Below, in pieces: positions 1-9,484 of a stretch of DNA of 40,748 nucleotides. A model generated the notes under the pieces. The model was not told the DNA's origin and searched no databases. It was given only the letters and a program-made list of their open reading frames with translations. The DNA lies in contig NZ_JAHDIG010000043.1 in assembly GCF_020630935.1 (NCBI RefSeq), positions 1-40,748 of the forward strand, given 5' to 3'. The DNA comes from Bernardetia sp. (GTDB lineage: Bacteria > Bacteroidota > Bacteroidia > Cytophagales > Bernardetiaceae). Positions within the stretch are counted from its first letter, which is position 1. The number at the start of each line of letters is the position of its first letter. The position numbers and the translations under genes were made by a program.

Positions 1-259
1 TTAATTTTAGGCTTCTCCTATCTGTTGCTTATGATGAAAACATTGATTAAGATTCTAATTTTCAATCTGACACAGATTACAAAAAAAAGAAAGGTTCAAA
101 AAAATAAACACTCAAAAAGGACTGTCTGTTATAATTTTCTTCCAAAATCTGATTTCCAAAATCTGACTTTAGTCTTTAATTGGTTTGTAATTCTACTGTT
201 TTCATTGTAATTTTAATCAAAATTAAATAGTCTTTCATTTTACCCTCATTTTTTATAAT
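1..259. other. Gene-poor left edge, upstream of sucC
   Basis: AT-rich leader before sucC. One plus-strand frame is open from base 1 to 210, but its translation is lysine- and phenylalanine-rich, has no recognisable domain and looks non-coding. Another plus-strand frame runs open from base 3 to a TAA at 48-50 and ends in ...SVAYDENID, which could be the C-terminus of a gene lying to the left; this is too short to decide. I see no clear TAnnTTTG promoter for sucC. Confidence 0.4.
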
Positions 260-1474
260 ATGAACATTCACGAGTATCAAGGTAAAGAATTACTCAAAAA
301 ATACGGTGTTACAATTCAAGAAGGAATTGTAGTAGATTCTGCTGATAAGGCAGTCGACGCTTCTAAAGAACTTAGAGAACAAACTGGCACAGACTGGATT
401 GTTGTAAAAGCTCAAATTCACGCTGGTGGTCGTGGAAAAGGCAAAATTGTAGGTACAGATTACAATGGCGTTATGCTTGGCAAAACTCCTCAAGATGCTG
501 CTGACAAGGCAAAACAACTTTTAGGCAATGTTTTGGTAACGCACCAAACAGGCGAAGAAGGCAAGAAAGTAAACAAAGTTTTGCTCGCTCAAGACGTGTA
601 TTACCCAGGTGAGACAGAACACAAAGAGTTTTATGTAGCTGTTCTTTTAGACAGAGACAAAAACTGTAACGTAATTATGGCAAGCAAAGAGGGTGGAATG
701 GACATTGAAGAAGTAGCAGAAAACAATCCTGATGCTATCATCAAAGAATGGATTGACCCAAAACTAGGTTTACAGAGCTTCCAAGCACAAAAAGTAGCCT
801 TTAAACTAGGTTTGCAAGGAAAAGCTCTCAAAGAAATGACAAAGTTTATCAAGTCTTTGTATGCTGCTTATATTGGTGTAGATGCTTCTCAAGTGGAAAT
901 CAACCCAGCATTTAAAACTTCTGACGACAGAGTATTGGCAGTAGATTCAAAAATCAATTTGGATGACAATGCTTTCTTCCGTCATAGAGAATTGGCAGAA
1001 CTTAGAGATGAGTCTGAGGAATCTCCATTGGAAGTAGAGGCAAGTAAATTTGGCTTGAATTACGTAAAACTTGACGGAAACGTTGGTTGTATGGTAAACG
1101 GAGCTGGTCTTGCAATGGCTACTATGGATATGATTAAACTTGCTGGTGGTGAGCCTGCCAACTTCCTAGATGTTGGAGGAGGAGCTTCTGCCGAAACAGT
1201 AGAGAAAGGTTTCCGTATTATCCTTCAAGACCCTAACGTAAAGGCGATTCTTATTAATATTTTTGGTGGTATTGTTCGTTGTGATAGAGTAGCCAACGGA
1301 GTAGTAGAAGCCTACAAAAATATTGGTGAGATTAATGTTCCAATTATTGTTCGTCTGCAAGGAACAAATGCAGAAGAAGGAGCTAAAATTATCCAAGAAT
1401 CTGGCTTAAACGTAATTTCAGCTATCGTACTCAAAGAAGCTGCTGATAAAGTAAAAGAAGTATTGGCTAACTAA
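260..1474 (+). CDS. sucC: Succinyl-CoA synthetase (ADP-forming) beta subunit
   Basis: Beta subunit of succinate-CoA ligase, which interconverts succinyl-CoA and succinate with formation of ATP or GTP in the cytosolic TCA cycle. The 404 residues match the usual bacterial length closely (E. coli SucC is 388). The N-terminus MNIHEYQGKELL is a family hallmark. An ATP-grasp domain covers about residues 1-220, with the glycine-rich HAGGRGKGK loop near 54-62 and the metal-site EINPAF segment near 213-218. A CoA-ligase domain follows from about 270, with GNVGCMVNGAGLAMATMD and GGIVRCDRVA. The alpha-subunit gene sucD is not next door: a strong terminator follows and the next gene is on the other strand. 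sucC is therefore transcribed alone and must find SucD in trans. Confidence 0.98.
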   Translation: MNIHEYQGKELLKKYGVTIQEGIVVDSADKAVDASKELREQTGTDWIVVKAQIHAGGRGKGKIVGTDYNGVMLGKTPQDAADKAKQLLGNVLVTHQTGEEGKKVNKVLLAQDVYYPGETEHKEFYVAVLLDRDKNCNVIMASKEGGMDIEEVAENNPDAIIKEWIDPKLGLQSFQAQKVAFKLGLQGKALKEMTKFIKSLYAAYIGVDASQVEINPAFKTSDDRVLAVDSKINLDDNAFFRHRELAELRDESEESPLEVEASKFGLNYVKLDGNVGCMVNGAGLAMATMDMIKLAGGEPANFLDVGGGASAETVEKGFRIILQDPNVKAILINIFGGIVRCDRVANGVVEAYKNIGEINVPIIVRLQGTNAEEGAKIIQESGLNVISAIVLKEAADKVKEVLAN

Positions 1475-1501
1475 TTTTTGAATTAGCTAGTTTACAGATA
1501 T

Positions 1502-1553
1502 AAAAAACTCCCTTTCACTGTTCTTTTTAGAAGATTGGAAGGGAGTTTTTTTA
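1502..1553 (+). terminator. Intrinsic terminator of sucC
   Basis: Thirteen-base stem, AAAAAACTCCCTT (1502-1514) pairing with AAGGGAGTTTTTT starting at 1539, then T-rich. It lies 28 bases after the sucC stop. Because the arm begins with an A run, it could also stop transcription coming from the minus-strand gene at 1627-2472. Confidence 0.9.
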
Positions 1554-1556
1554 TCT

Positions 1557-1585
1557 CTAGTTGATGATAAAGGAATATCAACTAG
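1557..1585. terminator. Second hairpin between sucC and the Mrr-like gene
   Basis: Nine-base perfect stem CTAGTTGAT (1557-1565) / ATCAACTAG (1577-1585) with an 11-base loop. There is no T tract on the plus strand. It lies just past the stop of the minus-strand nuclease gene and may stabilise its 3' end. Function is inferred from position only. Confidence 0.45.
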
Positions 1586-1626
1586 ACTAGAGTAAAAATC
1601 TTTTTGAGATTAAAGTTAAGGTATAT

Positions 1627-2472
1627 TTAGAGTTTTTCTATAAGTTCAGAGCTTACATATTTTTTTGCAAATTCTGTTACAAAAGTTTTATTATTGATTT
1701 TTATGCTATCAAAAAACTTTCTCCAGTTTTTAATATCTTTTTTCAAAAATTCAAACTTTACATCCATATATTTTTCAAAATCTTTCAAGTGTATTTTGCT
1801 TGTGTATATTCTTTTTTCATGTATTAAATTAGAATTTTCTATATATTCTTTAGTGGCAGGAATATAAATTTCTATTTTTTCTATTGTTGGGAAATCTCTA
1901 AATACTCTTAATGTTTGTTGCATTAATTTTTTCCAAGCATAATATTCTGTATTTGCAAATCCTTCTCTATAATAAATTACTCTATTATCAAAATCTATTT
2001 TAGAGCTATCTATATAGCCAGTATATTCCTTTACTCTTCTAATAAATTCTTGTTCTTCCAGTTTTAATTCATTTATTCTTTGATTGAAAAATAAATCAAC
2101 ATCGTTTATCAAGTTATCTACACTTTTAAATTTGTGTATAATTAATTCTATGCCTTTAACTTCTGCTCTATTTTTAGCAGCAGTAGAAAACCCTTGGTTT
2201 GTAATTATAATTCCAAAGTTAGCTTTTACATCTTCCAAGAAACCAATGAAGGCATCCACAATTTTTACATCTACTTTTTTATTATAGTATTTACATTCTA
2301 TTACTCCTAATACTTTATATCCTGCAACATCTTTTTTTATAGAAATATCTACCTGCCTTTTTATTTTACTAAATTGTCCTACTATTTTATCATCAATCGT
2401 GATAATATGGTTAGGGTACTCGTTAGAATATTTTGTAAATAATTCTTTTTCGTATTTTTTCCAGTCAGTCAT
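1627..2472 (-). CDS. Mrr-like restriction endonuclease family protein
   Basis: Predicted PD-(D/E)xK nuclease of the Mrr catalytic type. The visible core is QVDISI with D42, then VIECKYY with E59 and K61, which gives the D...ExK triad. It is followed by GFSTAAKNRA at 94-103, the segment that typically follows the core in Mrr proteins. In the family this domain is found in type IV (modified-DNA) restriction enzymes and in other nucleases. The usual N-terminal winged-helix of Mrr is absent; residues 120-281 are a domain I do not recognise. It stands alone on the minus strand between sucC and gcvP, with no methyltransferase or helicase beside it. This fits a solitary type IV-like enzyme or a housekeeping nuclease. 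The nuclease fold is fairly secure, the biological role is not. Confidence 0.75.
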   Translation of the reverse strand: MTDWKKYEKELFTKYSNEYPNHIITIDDKIVGQFSKIKRQVDISIKKDVAGYKVLGVIECKYYNKKVDVKIVDAFIGFLEDVKANFGIIITNQGFSTAAKNRAEVKGIELIIHKFKSVDNLINDVDLFFNQRINELKLEEQEFIRRVKEYTGYIDSSKIDFDNRVIYYREGFANTEYYAWKKLMQQTLRVFRDFPTIEKIEIYIPATKEYIENSNLIHEKRIYTSKIHLKDFEKYMDVKFEFLKKDIKNWRKFFDSIKINNKTFVTEFAKKYVSSELIEKL

Positions 2473-2602
2473 TAATATGTTAATTTATTAAAGTTGGTAG
2501 CTTGCCAAATTTGTATTAGGAGTTCTTTTATATCTATCTGAATTTAGTATTTCTGATGATATATTATTTTATCTGTTTTTTTAATGCTTCTTTAAAAGAA
2601 GG

Positions 2603-2643
2603 AAACCTACTAAATATTTCAAAAAAGAAACTTAGTAGGTTTT
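2603..2643 (-). terminator. Terminator of gcvP
   Basis: Perfect 11-base stem AAACCTACTAA (2603-2613) / TTAGTAGGTTT (2632-2642) around an 18-base loop, 24 bases beyond the gcvP stop. Read in the direction of gcvP it shares a 17-base identical 5' arm with the thrS terminator at 16594-16637. Confidence 0.8.
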
Positions 2644-2666
2644 CATAATCTAAAACAGAAATCAAA

Positions 2667-5591
2667 TTACTTCACCTCTGCCAATTCTCTTTCTTCATAT
2701 TCATCTACTGGAAGACAGCTACAAACTAAGTTTCTATCTCCATACGCATCATCTATGCGACTAACCGATACCCAAAACTTGCGTTCTTTTACCCACTCTA
2801 ATGGATAAACTGCCTTCTGACGAGAGTAAGGGAAATTCCACTCATCTGCCAAAAGTCTGCCTGCTGTGTGAGGAGCATTTTTGAGCACGTTGTCGTTTGC
2901 ATCAGAATCTCTATCTTCAATTTCTTGAATTTCTTTACGAATCTGAATCATTGCTTGTGCAAAACGGTCTAGTTCTTCTTTCGTTTCGCTTTCTGTTGGT
3001 TCAATCATAAGCGTTCCTGCTACTGGGAAGGAAACTGTTGGAGCGTGGAAACCGTAATCCATTAAACGCTTGGCAATATCAACTACTTCAATGCCTGTTG
3101 TTTTCTTAAATCCTCTACAATCCAAAATAAACTCATGAGCGCAACGCCCATTCTTACCTACATACAAAATTGGATAATGCTCTTCCAATAAAGATTTGAT
3201 GTAATTAGCATTCAAAATGGCTCTTTCTGTGGCTCTTGTCAGTCCGTCGCCTCCCATCATTGCAATATACGCATACGAAATAAGTAAAATAGAAGCACTA
3301 CCGTAAGGAGCTGCCGAAATCGGATGACTTGCGCCGTTTTCTCCAATCTTTCCACGAATCTCAACTACTGGATGCGAAGGCAAATAAGGAGCTAAATCTT
3401 TTACTACACCAATAGGTCCCATTCCCGGACCACCACCACCGTGAGGAATACAGAATGTTTTGTGAAGATTCAAGTGACAAACATCAGCACCAATATTTGC
3501 AGGGGAAGTCAGACCAACTTGTGCGTTCATATTTGCACCATCCATATAAACACGTCCACCATTTTGATGGATAATATCACAAATTTCTATGATAGCTTCC
3601 TCAAAAACTCCGTGTGTAGAAGGATACGTTACCATCAAACACGATAGGTTTTCTTTGTGCTTTTCTACTTTTGCCTTTAAATCATCTACATCGATATTTC
3701 CATTCTCATCACACTTTGTAATCACTACTTTCATTCCTGCCATTACAGCACTTGCAGGATTTGTTCCGTGTGCAGAAGATGGAATAATAGCAATGTTTCT
3801 GTGTGTATCTCCATTAGCAACATGATAACCACGAATTGCCATAAGTCCTGCATATTCGCCTTGTGCGCCAGAGTTAGGTTGTAGAGAAACATCATCAAAA
3901 CCAGTAATTTCGCAAAGCCAGTTACGTAGATTATCTGTAAGTTCTTTGTAGCCTTCTGCTTGACCAAGAGGTGCAAACGGATGAATTTGTCCAAACTCTG
4001 ACCACGTTACAGGAATCATCTCTGTTGTGGCGTTGAGCTTCATCGTACAAGAACCCAAAGAAATCATAGAATGAACTAATGACAAATCTTTATTTTCCAA
4101 ACGCTTCATATAGCGAAGCATTTCGTGTTCAGTATGATATAAAGAGAAAACAGGGTGAGTCATGAAATCAGATTTTCTGATGACTGCATCTTCCCAGTCT
4201 AATTCTATATTTTGGGCAAATTCTGCAATTTCTTCTTTGAAAGAATCTTTGTGAGCAGCTCTAGCAAAAATAGCTGAAAGTGTTTCTAAGTCAGCATATT
4301 CTGTGCGTTCGCCAAATGAAATTCCTATATTTCCATTTTCAAAATAACGGAGGTTTATTTCATTTTTTTCAGCAAGTTCTTTTATTCTTTGTGCTTGCTT
4401 CGTTGTCGTATTTATCTTAATGGTATCAAAATACTGATTATAAACTACCTCATATCCTAATTTCTCAACTACTTTGTGAGTAATTTTGGCAAAACCGTGT
4501 ATTCTTTGAGCAATATTTTTCAGTCCTTCTGCGCCATGATATACGCCATACATACTTGCCATCACAGAAAGTAAAACTTGTGCAGTACAAATATTTGAAG
4601 TTGCTCTTTCTCTTTTGATATGCTGTTCACGAGTTTGTAGTGCCATACGATACGCAGGATTTCCTTCTGCGTCTTTTGAAAGACCAATCACACGCCCTGG
4701 CATAAAACGCTTGTCTTTGTCGTTGATGGCAAAAAATGCTGCGTGAGGTCCTCCGTAGCCCATCGGAACGCCCAAACGCTGTGCTGAACCAAAAACAACA
4801 TCTGCCCCCATTTCCCCAGGAGGAGTAAGCATGGTAAGAGCCAACAGATCGGAAGCAACAGCTACTGAAACTTCATTTTCTTTGGCTACCTCTATAAACG
4901 AACGAATATTTTTGATATGACCATCTGTATTTGGATATTGAAGTAAAAGCCCAAACAAATTCTCATCCGTAACATCAAGTTTTGTAATATCTCCAATTTC
5001 TAGCTCTATTCCCAATGGCTCTGCACGTCCCATTAAGAGAGAAAGCGTTTGTGGGTGGCATTTATCAGAAACAAAAAATTTCATTGCCTTTTTCTTGGAC
5101 TTTGGCTTGGTAGCTTCCAAAAGACGCATCGCTTCGGCTGCTGCTGTAGCTTCATCTAAAAGCGAGGCATTGGCAATCTCCATCCCTGTAAGGTCAATAA
5201 CCATTGTTTGGAAATTGATGAGAGCTTCTAAACGTCCTTGTGCAATTTCGGCTTGATAAGGCGTATAGGCTGTGTACCAAGCTGGATTTTCTAAGATATT
5301 TCTTAGAATTACGTTCGGAACAAGCGTTTCATAATATCCCATTCCGATAAAAGAACGAAATACCTTATTTTTTGAAGCAATCTTTTGAAGGGTATGAATA
5401 AATTCACTTTCTGTAAGTGCAGAAGGTAAATTTAAAGGTTTTTTCAGACGAATATCAGCAGGAACAGTTTCAGAAATAAGCTGTTCGATAGAAGAGGCAT
5501 TTACTTTATTGAGCATTTCATCAATAGAATTATCTATTTTTCCATTGTGGCGACTCTCAAAGGTGGTTTGGTTGAAGATATTGATTTTCAT
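2667..5591 (-). CDS. gcvP: Glycine dehydrogenase (decarboxylating), glycine cleavage P protein
   Basis: PLP-dependent P protein of the glycine cleavage system. It decarboxylates glycine and passes the aminomethyl group to the lipoyl H protein. At 974 residues it is the fused, two-lobed form seen in E. coli (957) rather than the split GcvPA/GcvPB form. The PLP-binding lysine is K711 in [20 protein letters not shown], with the glycine-rich tract after it. The N-terminal lobe contains [19 protein letters not shown], typical of the family. The start at 5591 gives the standard N-terminal length. gcvT and gcvH are not in the window; the L protein may be the lpdA gene at 28435. A good Bacteroidota promoter lies about 75 bases upstream and a terminator follows, so it is probably monocistronic. 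Confidence 0.98.
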   Translation of the reverse strand: MKINIFNQTTFESRHNGKIDNSIDEMLNKVNASSIEQLISETVPADIRLKKPLNLPSALTESEFIHTLQKIASKNKVFRSFIGMGYYETLVPNVILRNILENPAWYTAYTPYQAEIAQGRLEALINFQTMVIDLTGMEIANASLLDEATAAAEAMRLLEATKPKSKKKAMKFFVSDKCHPQTLSLLMGRAEPLGIELEIGDITKLDVTDENLFGLLLQYPNTDGHIKNIRSFIEVAKENEVSVAVASDLLALTMLTPPGEMGADVVFGSAQRLGVPMGYGGPHAAFFAINDKDKRFMPGRVIGLSKDAEGNPAYRMALQTREQHIKRERATSNICTAQVLLSVMASMYGVYHGAEGLKNIAQRIHGFAKITHKVVEKLGYEVVYNQYFDTIKINTTTKQAQRIKELAEKNEINLRYFENGNIGISFGERTEYADLETLSAIFARAAHKDSFKEEIAEFAQNIELDWEDAVIRKSDFMTHPVFSLYHTEHEMLRYMKRLENKDLSLVHSMISLGSCTMKLNATTEMIPVTWSEFGQIHPFAPLGQAEGYKELTDNLRNWLCEITGFDDVSLQPNSGAQGEYAGLMAIRGYHVANGDTHRNIAIIPSSAHGTNPASAVMAGMKVVITKCDENGNIDVDDLKAKVEKHKENLSCLMVTYPSTHGVFEEAIIEICDIIHQNGGRVYMDGANMNAQVGLTSPANIGADVCHLNLHKTFCIPHGGGGPGMGPIGVVKDLAPYLPSHPVVEIRGKIGENGASHPISAAPYGSASILLISYAYIAMMGGDGLTRATERAILNANYIKSLLEEHYPILYVGKNGRCAHEFILDCRGFKKTTGIEVVDIAKRLMDYGFHAPTVSFPVAGTLMIEPTESETKEELDRFAQAMIQIRKEIQEIEDRDSDANDNVLKNAPHTAGRLLADEWNFPYSRQKAVYPLEWVKERKFWVSVSRIDDAYGDRNLVCSCLPVDEYEERELAEVK

Positions 5592-6552
5592 TCGTATAAG
5601 TTTACTAAAGGTAAGCTAGATTAAAGACCTAAATATAAAAAAGCAGAAAATTCCTATACAAAATCTCAAATATATTGAGGGCAAATTATATAGCAAATTT
5701 CGAACTCATTTATCAGATGGTTGTGGTGGAATATACTAATTCTGAACTCTATTACAAATATCCTTAGACTTATGTTTGAATCCAAAATTAGAAGTGAAAA
5801 TTGCAATTCAAATCGAATATTTTTTTTCTAAAAAAAATGTATAACTATTTTGTTTTGCAAGCGTTTACCAAGTGTCAGTAAGCGATATAGATTCATTTTC
5901 TCAGAATGATATTGTGGTATATTTAATTAAAATGTTTGAATGTATCATAAACTCACAACATAATTAAAATGATATATCATTGACATTTTTTATATTATTT
6001 TTTTACCTAGTATTTTTTTTAGTAAAAGAGAGGAAAGATTTTTTTGAAAACTAATACTTTGAAGACTAAGGAGTTAGAGAAGTAGATAAATTCAAAAATA
6101 TATTTTTTATTTTCTGTTTTTTTAATGACTTTTGTAGTGAGATAATATCATTGAGTAATGGATATTTTTAACTTCCTATCTTTATTTTCGCATTGTACAT
6201 ATAACCTTTGAGTTTTTCTCTTCTTGTTAGAACGAGATAAGCAATAATTGTTTTCTATCTTGAAAAGCAACTTTTGAGAGTTTTTTTTGAGGAAAATAAT
6301 AAAAAAGTCGTGTGAAAGTGAAAAGCATTTTAAGTTTTTTTTAAATTTGGTCTTGCGTTTGCTTGCTAATCAAGTAAAATCATTTCTGACTTGGAAAGAA
6401 AGTCATAAAAATTATGATTACTTCCTCCAGACGAACTGCTTTATTTGGTAACTTTTTAATTTACGCATATCGATTTTTATATGAAATGAACTCTACACTT
6501 TAAAATCCCTAGAAAAAATAAAGAGAAATAGAAACCTACGATATTTAACTGA
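5592..6552. other. 961-base stretch without a gene
   Basis: Between the divergent gcvP and glycosyltransferase genes. It holds the gcvP promoter (5667-5697), a perfect 14-base palindrome AATGATATATCATT at 5968-5981 and long A/T runs. No ORF above noise, no tRNA cloverleaf and no recognisable RNase P, tmRNA, 6S or SRP RNA motif was found by eye. Both ends are probably regulatory, and the middle is unexplained. Confidence 0.5.
5667..5697 (-). promoter_or_regulatory. Bacteroidota-type promoter of gcvP
   Basis: Read on the minus strand: TTTG (5697-5694), 19-base spacer, then TATATTTG (5674-5667), an exact TAnnTTTG. This matches the -33/-7 consensus and spacing known for Bacteroides primary sigma factor promoters. 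The start of transcription would be near 5660, giving a leader of about 70 bases. Confidence 0.65.
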
Positions 6553-7863
6553 ATGCGAAATAACCAACATAAAATGAAAATAGGAATTGTAGTCAATTCT
6601 TCTTGGAATATATATAACTTTAGAGCAGGGTTAATCAAAGCCTTTTTAAAACATCATGAAGTAATTGCTATTGCTCCCAATGATGGTTATAAAGAATCTT
6701 TAGAAGAAATGGGATGTATTTTTGAAGCTGTCCCAATGGAGTGCAAGGGAACAAATCCAATAAGCGATGCTATACTTGTCAAAAGGTTAGTAGATGTTTA
6801 TAAAAAACACAAACTAGATGTAGTTTTGCATTACACTATAAAACCTAATATTTATGGTACAATAGCTGCCAAACTCCTCAAAATCCCTTCTATTAATAAT
6901 GTAACAGGTTTAGGAACAGTTTTTTTGAGAGAGGGAATTTCTTCCAAAATTGCTCAATATTTATATCGTTTTACGTTTCGTTTTCCAAAAATCGTATTTT
7001 TTCAGAATAAAGATGACAGAGAGTTATTTGTTAATAAAAAACTAATAAACGAGTCTATTGCTCGTCTTTTACCTGGTTCGGGAATAGATACAAACCATTT
7101 TGCTCCTAAAGAACCTACCTTCAATTTTTCCGAAGGAGAAGATAAAAAAGAATTTACATTTTTACTCATTGCTAGAGTTCTCTATGATAAAGGAATTGCA
7201 GAATATGCTGATGCTATTAAACTTTTGAGAAGCAAAGGAATAAAAGCTCGTTTTCAGCTTTTAGGTAAAATAGACGAAACGAAAGGTTTGGGAGTACCTA
7301 GAAAGCAAATCAAAGAGTGGGAAAAAGAAGGTCTTTTGAAATATCTTGGTACAACAGGAGATGTTCGCCCTCTTATCTCAAATGCAGATTGTGTAGTTTT
7401 ACCTTCTTATAGAGAGGGAACACCAAGAACACTTTTAGAAGCAGCTTGTCTTGGAAAACCAATTATTACTACAGATGTACCAGGGTGTAGAGAAACAGTA
7501 ATTCATAATTTTAATGGTTACTTGTGTGAAGTGAAAAATGCTTATGATTTATCTGACAAGATGCAAAGAATGGTTTGCCTAAGTCAAGATAAGTTAGATG
7601 AGATGGGAGTAAATAGCCGTTGGCTTGCAGAAACCAAATTTGACCAACAGATTATTATTAAGAAATATACAGAAGTAATTGATAAAGTGAGAGTAGAGGA
7701 GGAAATGAAAGACACTTCTGTAAGCAACATTCGCTTTGCAAAGATGCGTTCAAGAGTAGAAAAGCGACGTTTGAAACAGCAAAGAAGAATTGTATCTAAT
7801 CAAACAGAACCAACTAATCAAAAAACTAGGATTCCAAATAAGGCTATTTTAGTGGAATCATAA
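6553..7863 (+). CDS. GT4-family glycosyltransferase (PglA/WbpH-like)
   Basis: Predicted cytosolic, membrane-associated retaining glycosyltransferase of the GT-B fold, family 4. It would add a sugar to a lipid-linked glycan for capsule, O-antigen or glycoprotein. The N-terminal domain (about 8-190) has the IGIVVNSSWNIYNFR opening and the VTGLGT segment, as in PglA-like enzymes. The donor-binding domain (about 200-375) carries the EX7E motif, E288 and E296, in PSYREGTPRTLLEAA. A basic tail (396-413, KMRSRVEKRRLKQQRR) follows the fold and could bind membrane or nucleic acid. M8 at 6574 is an equally good start, because MKIGIVVN is where relatives begin. It stands alone, with no other polysaccharide genes near, so donor and acceptor cannot be named. 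Confidence 0.88.
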   Translation: MRNNQHKMKIGIVVNSSWNIYNFRAGLIKAFLKHHEVIAIAPNDGYKESLEEMGCIFEAVPMECKGTNPISDAILVKRLVDVYKKHKLDVVLHYTIKPNIYGTIAAKLLKIPSINNVTGLGTVFLREGISSKIAQYLYRFTFRFPKIVFFQNKDDRELFVNKKLINESIARLLPGSGIDTNHFAPKEPTFNFSEGEDKKEFTFLLIARVLYDKGIAEYADAIKLLRSKGIKARFQLLGKIDETKGLGVPRKQIKEWEKEGLLKYLGTTGDVRPLISNADCVVLPSYREGTPRTLLEAACLGKPIITTDVPGCRETVIHNFNGYLCEVKNAYDLSDKMQRMVCLSQDKLDEMGVNSRWLAETKFDQQIIIKKYTEVIDKVRVEEEMKDTSVSNIRFAKMRSRVEKRRLKQQRRIVSNQTEPTNQKTRIPNKAILVES

Positions 7864-7882
7864 GAGTAATTATAAACAAATC

Positions 7883-7917
7883 AAAACCCTATTATTTGAA
7901 ATAGATAATAGGGTTTT
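7883..7917. terminator. Bidirectional terminator between glycosyltransferase and SDR genes
   Basis: Perfect 13-base stem AAAACCCTATTAT (7883-7895) / ATAATAGGGTTTT (7905-7917) with a 9-base loop. It sits between two convergent genes and has an A run on one side and a T run on the other, so it should work both ways. Confidence 0.9.
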
Positions 7918-7935
7918 ATTCATTATAGAGAGGTT

Positions 7936-8703
7936 TTACTGTGCCGTCCAACCTCCATCAATCGGAACAGCTGTTCCTGTAAATGTACTAGCTTCTTTAG
8001 AGGCTAAGAACAAAGCCATTCCTGCTAGAGCTTCAATAGAAACAAAGTCTTTGACAGCCTGTTTTTTCAACATTACTTTTTCGACTACCTCATCTTCACT
8101 CATTTTATGTGTCTTGGCTTGGTCTGCAATCTGTTTTTCTACTAAAGGCGTTTTTACATATCCAGGGCAGATAGCATTAGCAGTAATATTGTAAGGCGCT
8201 CCTTCTAACCCTAATACTTTTGTTAGACCTACAATGCCGTGTTTTGCAGCTACATAAGCTGATTTAAACTCGGAAGCACGAAGTCCGTGAGCAGAAGCAA
8301 TATTGATAATTCTGCCAAATTTCTGTTTTTTCATTCCTTCCCAAACAGCTTGTGAGGTATGAAATGCCGAACTCAAATTTATTCCGATGATAGCATTCCA
8401 TTTTGCAGCAGGAAATTCATCGATAGGTGCAACATGTTGGATTCCTGCATTATTTATCAAAACATCGATAACACCAAATTTCTGTTTGGCTTCGTTTATC
8501 ATTTGTTGTATTTGTTCTGGCTGAAGCATATTTGCGTCAGAAAACATAGTCTGAACACCATATTCTTTTGCTACATTAGCTGCTATTTCTGCTCCATTTT
8601 CTTCTAATCCATTGAAAACGACATTATAACCTGCTTTAGCAAAATGCTTTGCAATGCCTAATCCGATACCACTTGTGCTTCCTGTAATAAGTACTGTTGC
8701 CAT
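7936..8703 (-). CDS. 3-hydroxybutyrate dehydrogenase-like short-chain dehydrogenase
   Basis: NAD(P)-dependent SDR of 255 residues, closest in pattern to D-beta-hydroxybutyrate dehydrogenase, which interconverts acetoacetate and 3-hydroxybutyrate. The cofactor motif is TGSTSGIG (7-14), NNAG is at 84-87, and the catalytic S137, Y150 and K154 are all present. The C-terminus PIDGGWTAQ is typical of that subfamily. An in-frame ATG lies further upstream (8817), but its extra 38 residues are translated from a paired-hairpin repeat and have no SDR character. I therefore chose MATVLITG at 8703, directly before the Rossmann strand. It may be read through from the plsC and 8834-9475 genes upstream. Exact substrate is not certain from sequence. 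Confidence 0.9.
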   Translation of the reverse strand: MATVLITGSTSGIGLGIAKHFAKAGYNVVFNGLEENGAEIAANVAKEYGVQTMFSDANMLQPEQIQQMINEAKQKFGVIDVLINNAGIQHVAPIDEFPAAKWNAIIGINLSSAFHTSQAVWEGMKKQKFGRIINIASAHGLRASEFKSAYVAAKHGIVGLTKVLGLEGAPYNITANAICPGYVKTPLVEKQIADQAKTHKMSEDEVVEKVMLKKQAVKDFVSIEALAGMALFLASKEASTFTGTAVPIDGGWTAQ

Positions 8704-8721
8704 AAAAAATGTTGTTATGAA

Positions 8722-8817
8722 GTTGTCGGTAAAGACACCGACAACGGCTTGATTATAGTTAAAAAATAAAATTTTGGTAAATCTATTATATTTTGCTCGT
8801 GTTGGTGTCCTCACCAA
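8722..8817. repeat. Paired inverted hairpin element in the SDR leader
   Basis: Two small hairpins lie head to head. The left is GTTGTCGGT (8722-8730) / ACCGACAAC (8737-8745), perfect, with a 6-base loop. The right is TTGGTG (8802-8807) / CACCAA (8812-8817) with a 4-base loop. The two units are themselves inverted copies: bases 8726-8743 match the reverse complement of 8800-8817 at 14 of 18 positions, and all four differences are transitions. This BIME-like arrangement fills most of the 130 bases between the 8834-9475 gene and the SDR start. Confidence 0.65.
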
Positions 8818-8833
8818 TGATAGATTTTACCAA

Positions 8834-9475
8834 TTAATTGACAGAATAATGAACTAAAAAATGAGTTAAACGTTTGAAGTTTGCTTGAATAGTTTCATTG
8901 GCTTTCTGATAAATTAGGGAACGAAAATAAAGTTCTACTAACTCATCATATTTATCGTAATTGGTAATTTTAGCCAATACAATTCCTTTAAAGTAGCGAT
9001 GGAACTGATTATGTACATAGAGAATCGGATGTTTGGGAGTCTTATTAAAGAGCAAATTCAGTTCTTTCAAATAATTTTTCTCTTCTAAAAAGTTCATTCC
9101 CTCTTCACTCATAAATTTTATTAGTTCTTCGGCACAGACTTCCAAATCTTCTTCATTTTCTGCTTTGTATCTAAAATAAGGATTCTGATTGAGTTTACCC
9201 AAAGAGATAGCAATAGTAGTTGTATGGTGTTGAAAATCACTAAGGTTTGATAAGAACTTTTGTGCAATTTGTTCTACTTCGTTTTTTCTGATGGCTAATG
9301 TTACCTCAATCCAAATTTCGTCTTCATATTTGGAAATGGATAAAATAACACTTTGAAAGCCCATTTTATCAGTTTTTCTAAACTGGCTGTACGCATCTAT
9401 ATATTCAAATCCCCATTCTCTAAAAAAGGGAATAAGCTCTTTGACAAAAAAGGTCTGTGCTGTGACTATATCCAT
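8834..9475 (-). CDS. Protein of unknown function
   Basis: Soluble protein of 213 residues that I do not recognise. No signal peptide, membrane segment or catalytic motif is evident. The first half (about 1-110) looks like an alpha/beta domain rich in aromatic residues and acidic patches, with an alternating strand IWIEVTLAIRK. The second half is mostly helical. It begins 9 bases after the plsC stop on the same strand, so the two are almost certainly co-transcribed. That suggests, but does not show, a link to lipid or envelope metabolism. Coding is supported by full-length openness, normal composition and operon spacing. Confidence 0.8.
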   Translation of the reverse strand: MDIVTAQTFFVKELIPFFREWGFEYIDAYSQFRKTDKMGFQSVILSISKYEDEIWIEVTLAIRKNEVEQIAQKFLSNLSDFQHHTTTIAISLGKLNQNPYFRYKAENEEDLEVCAEELIKFMSEEGMNFLEEKNYLKELNLLFNKTPKHPILYVHNQFHRYFKGIVLAKITNYDKYDELVELYFRSLIYQKANETIQANFKRLTHFLVHYSVN

Positions 9476-9484
9476 AAAATAAAT

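Noticed and set aside
25-210. 61-codon plus-strand ORF upstream of sucC
   Set aside because: Low-complexity Lys/Phe/Asn composition, no motif, no promoter or start context; looks like open AT-rich non-coding sequence.
6020-6045. RNase P RNA because of a GAGGAAAG word
   Set aside because: Surroundings are A/T runs without the conserved helices of RNase P RNA.
8704-8817. N-terminal extension of the SDR from an upstream ATG
   Set aside because: The extra 38 residues come from the paired-hairpin element and lie before the first Rossmann strand; family members start at MATVLITG.
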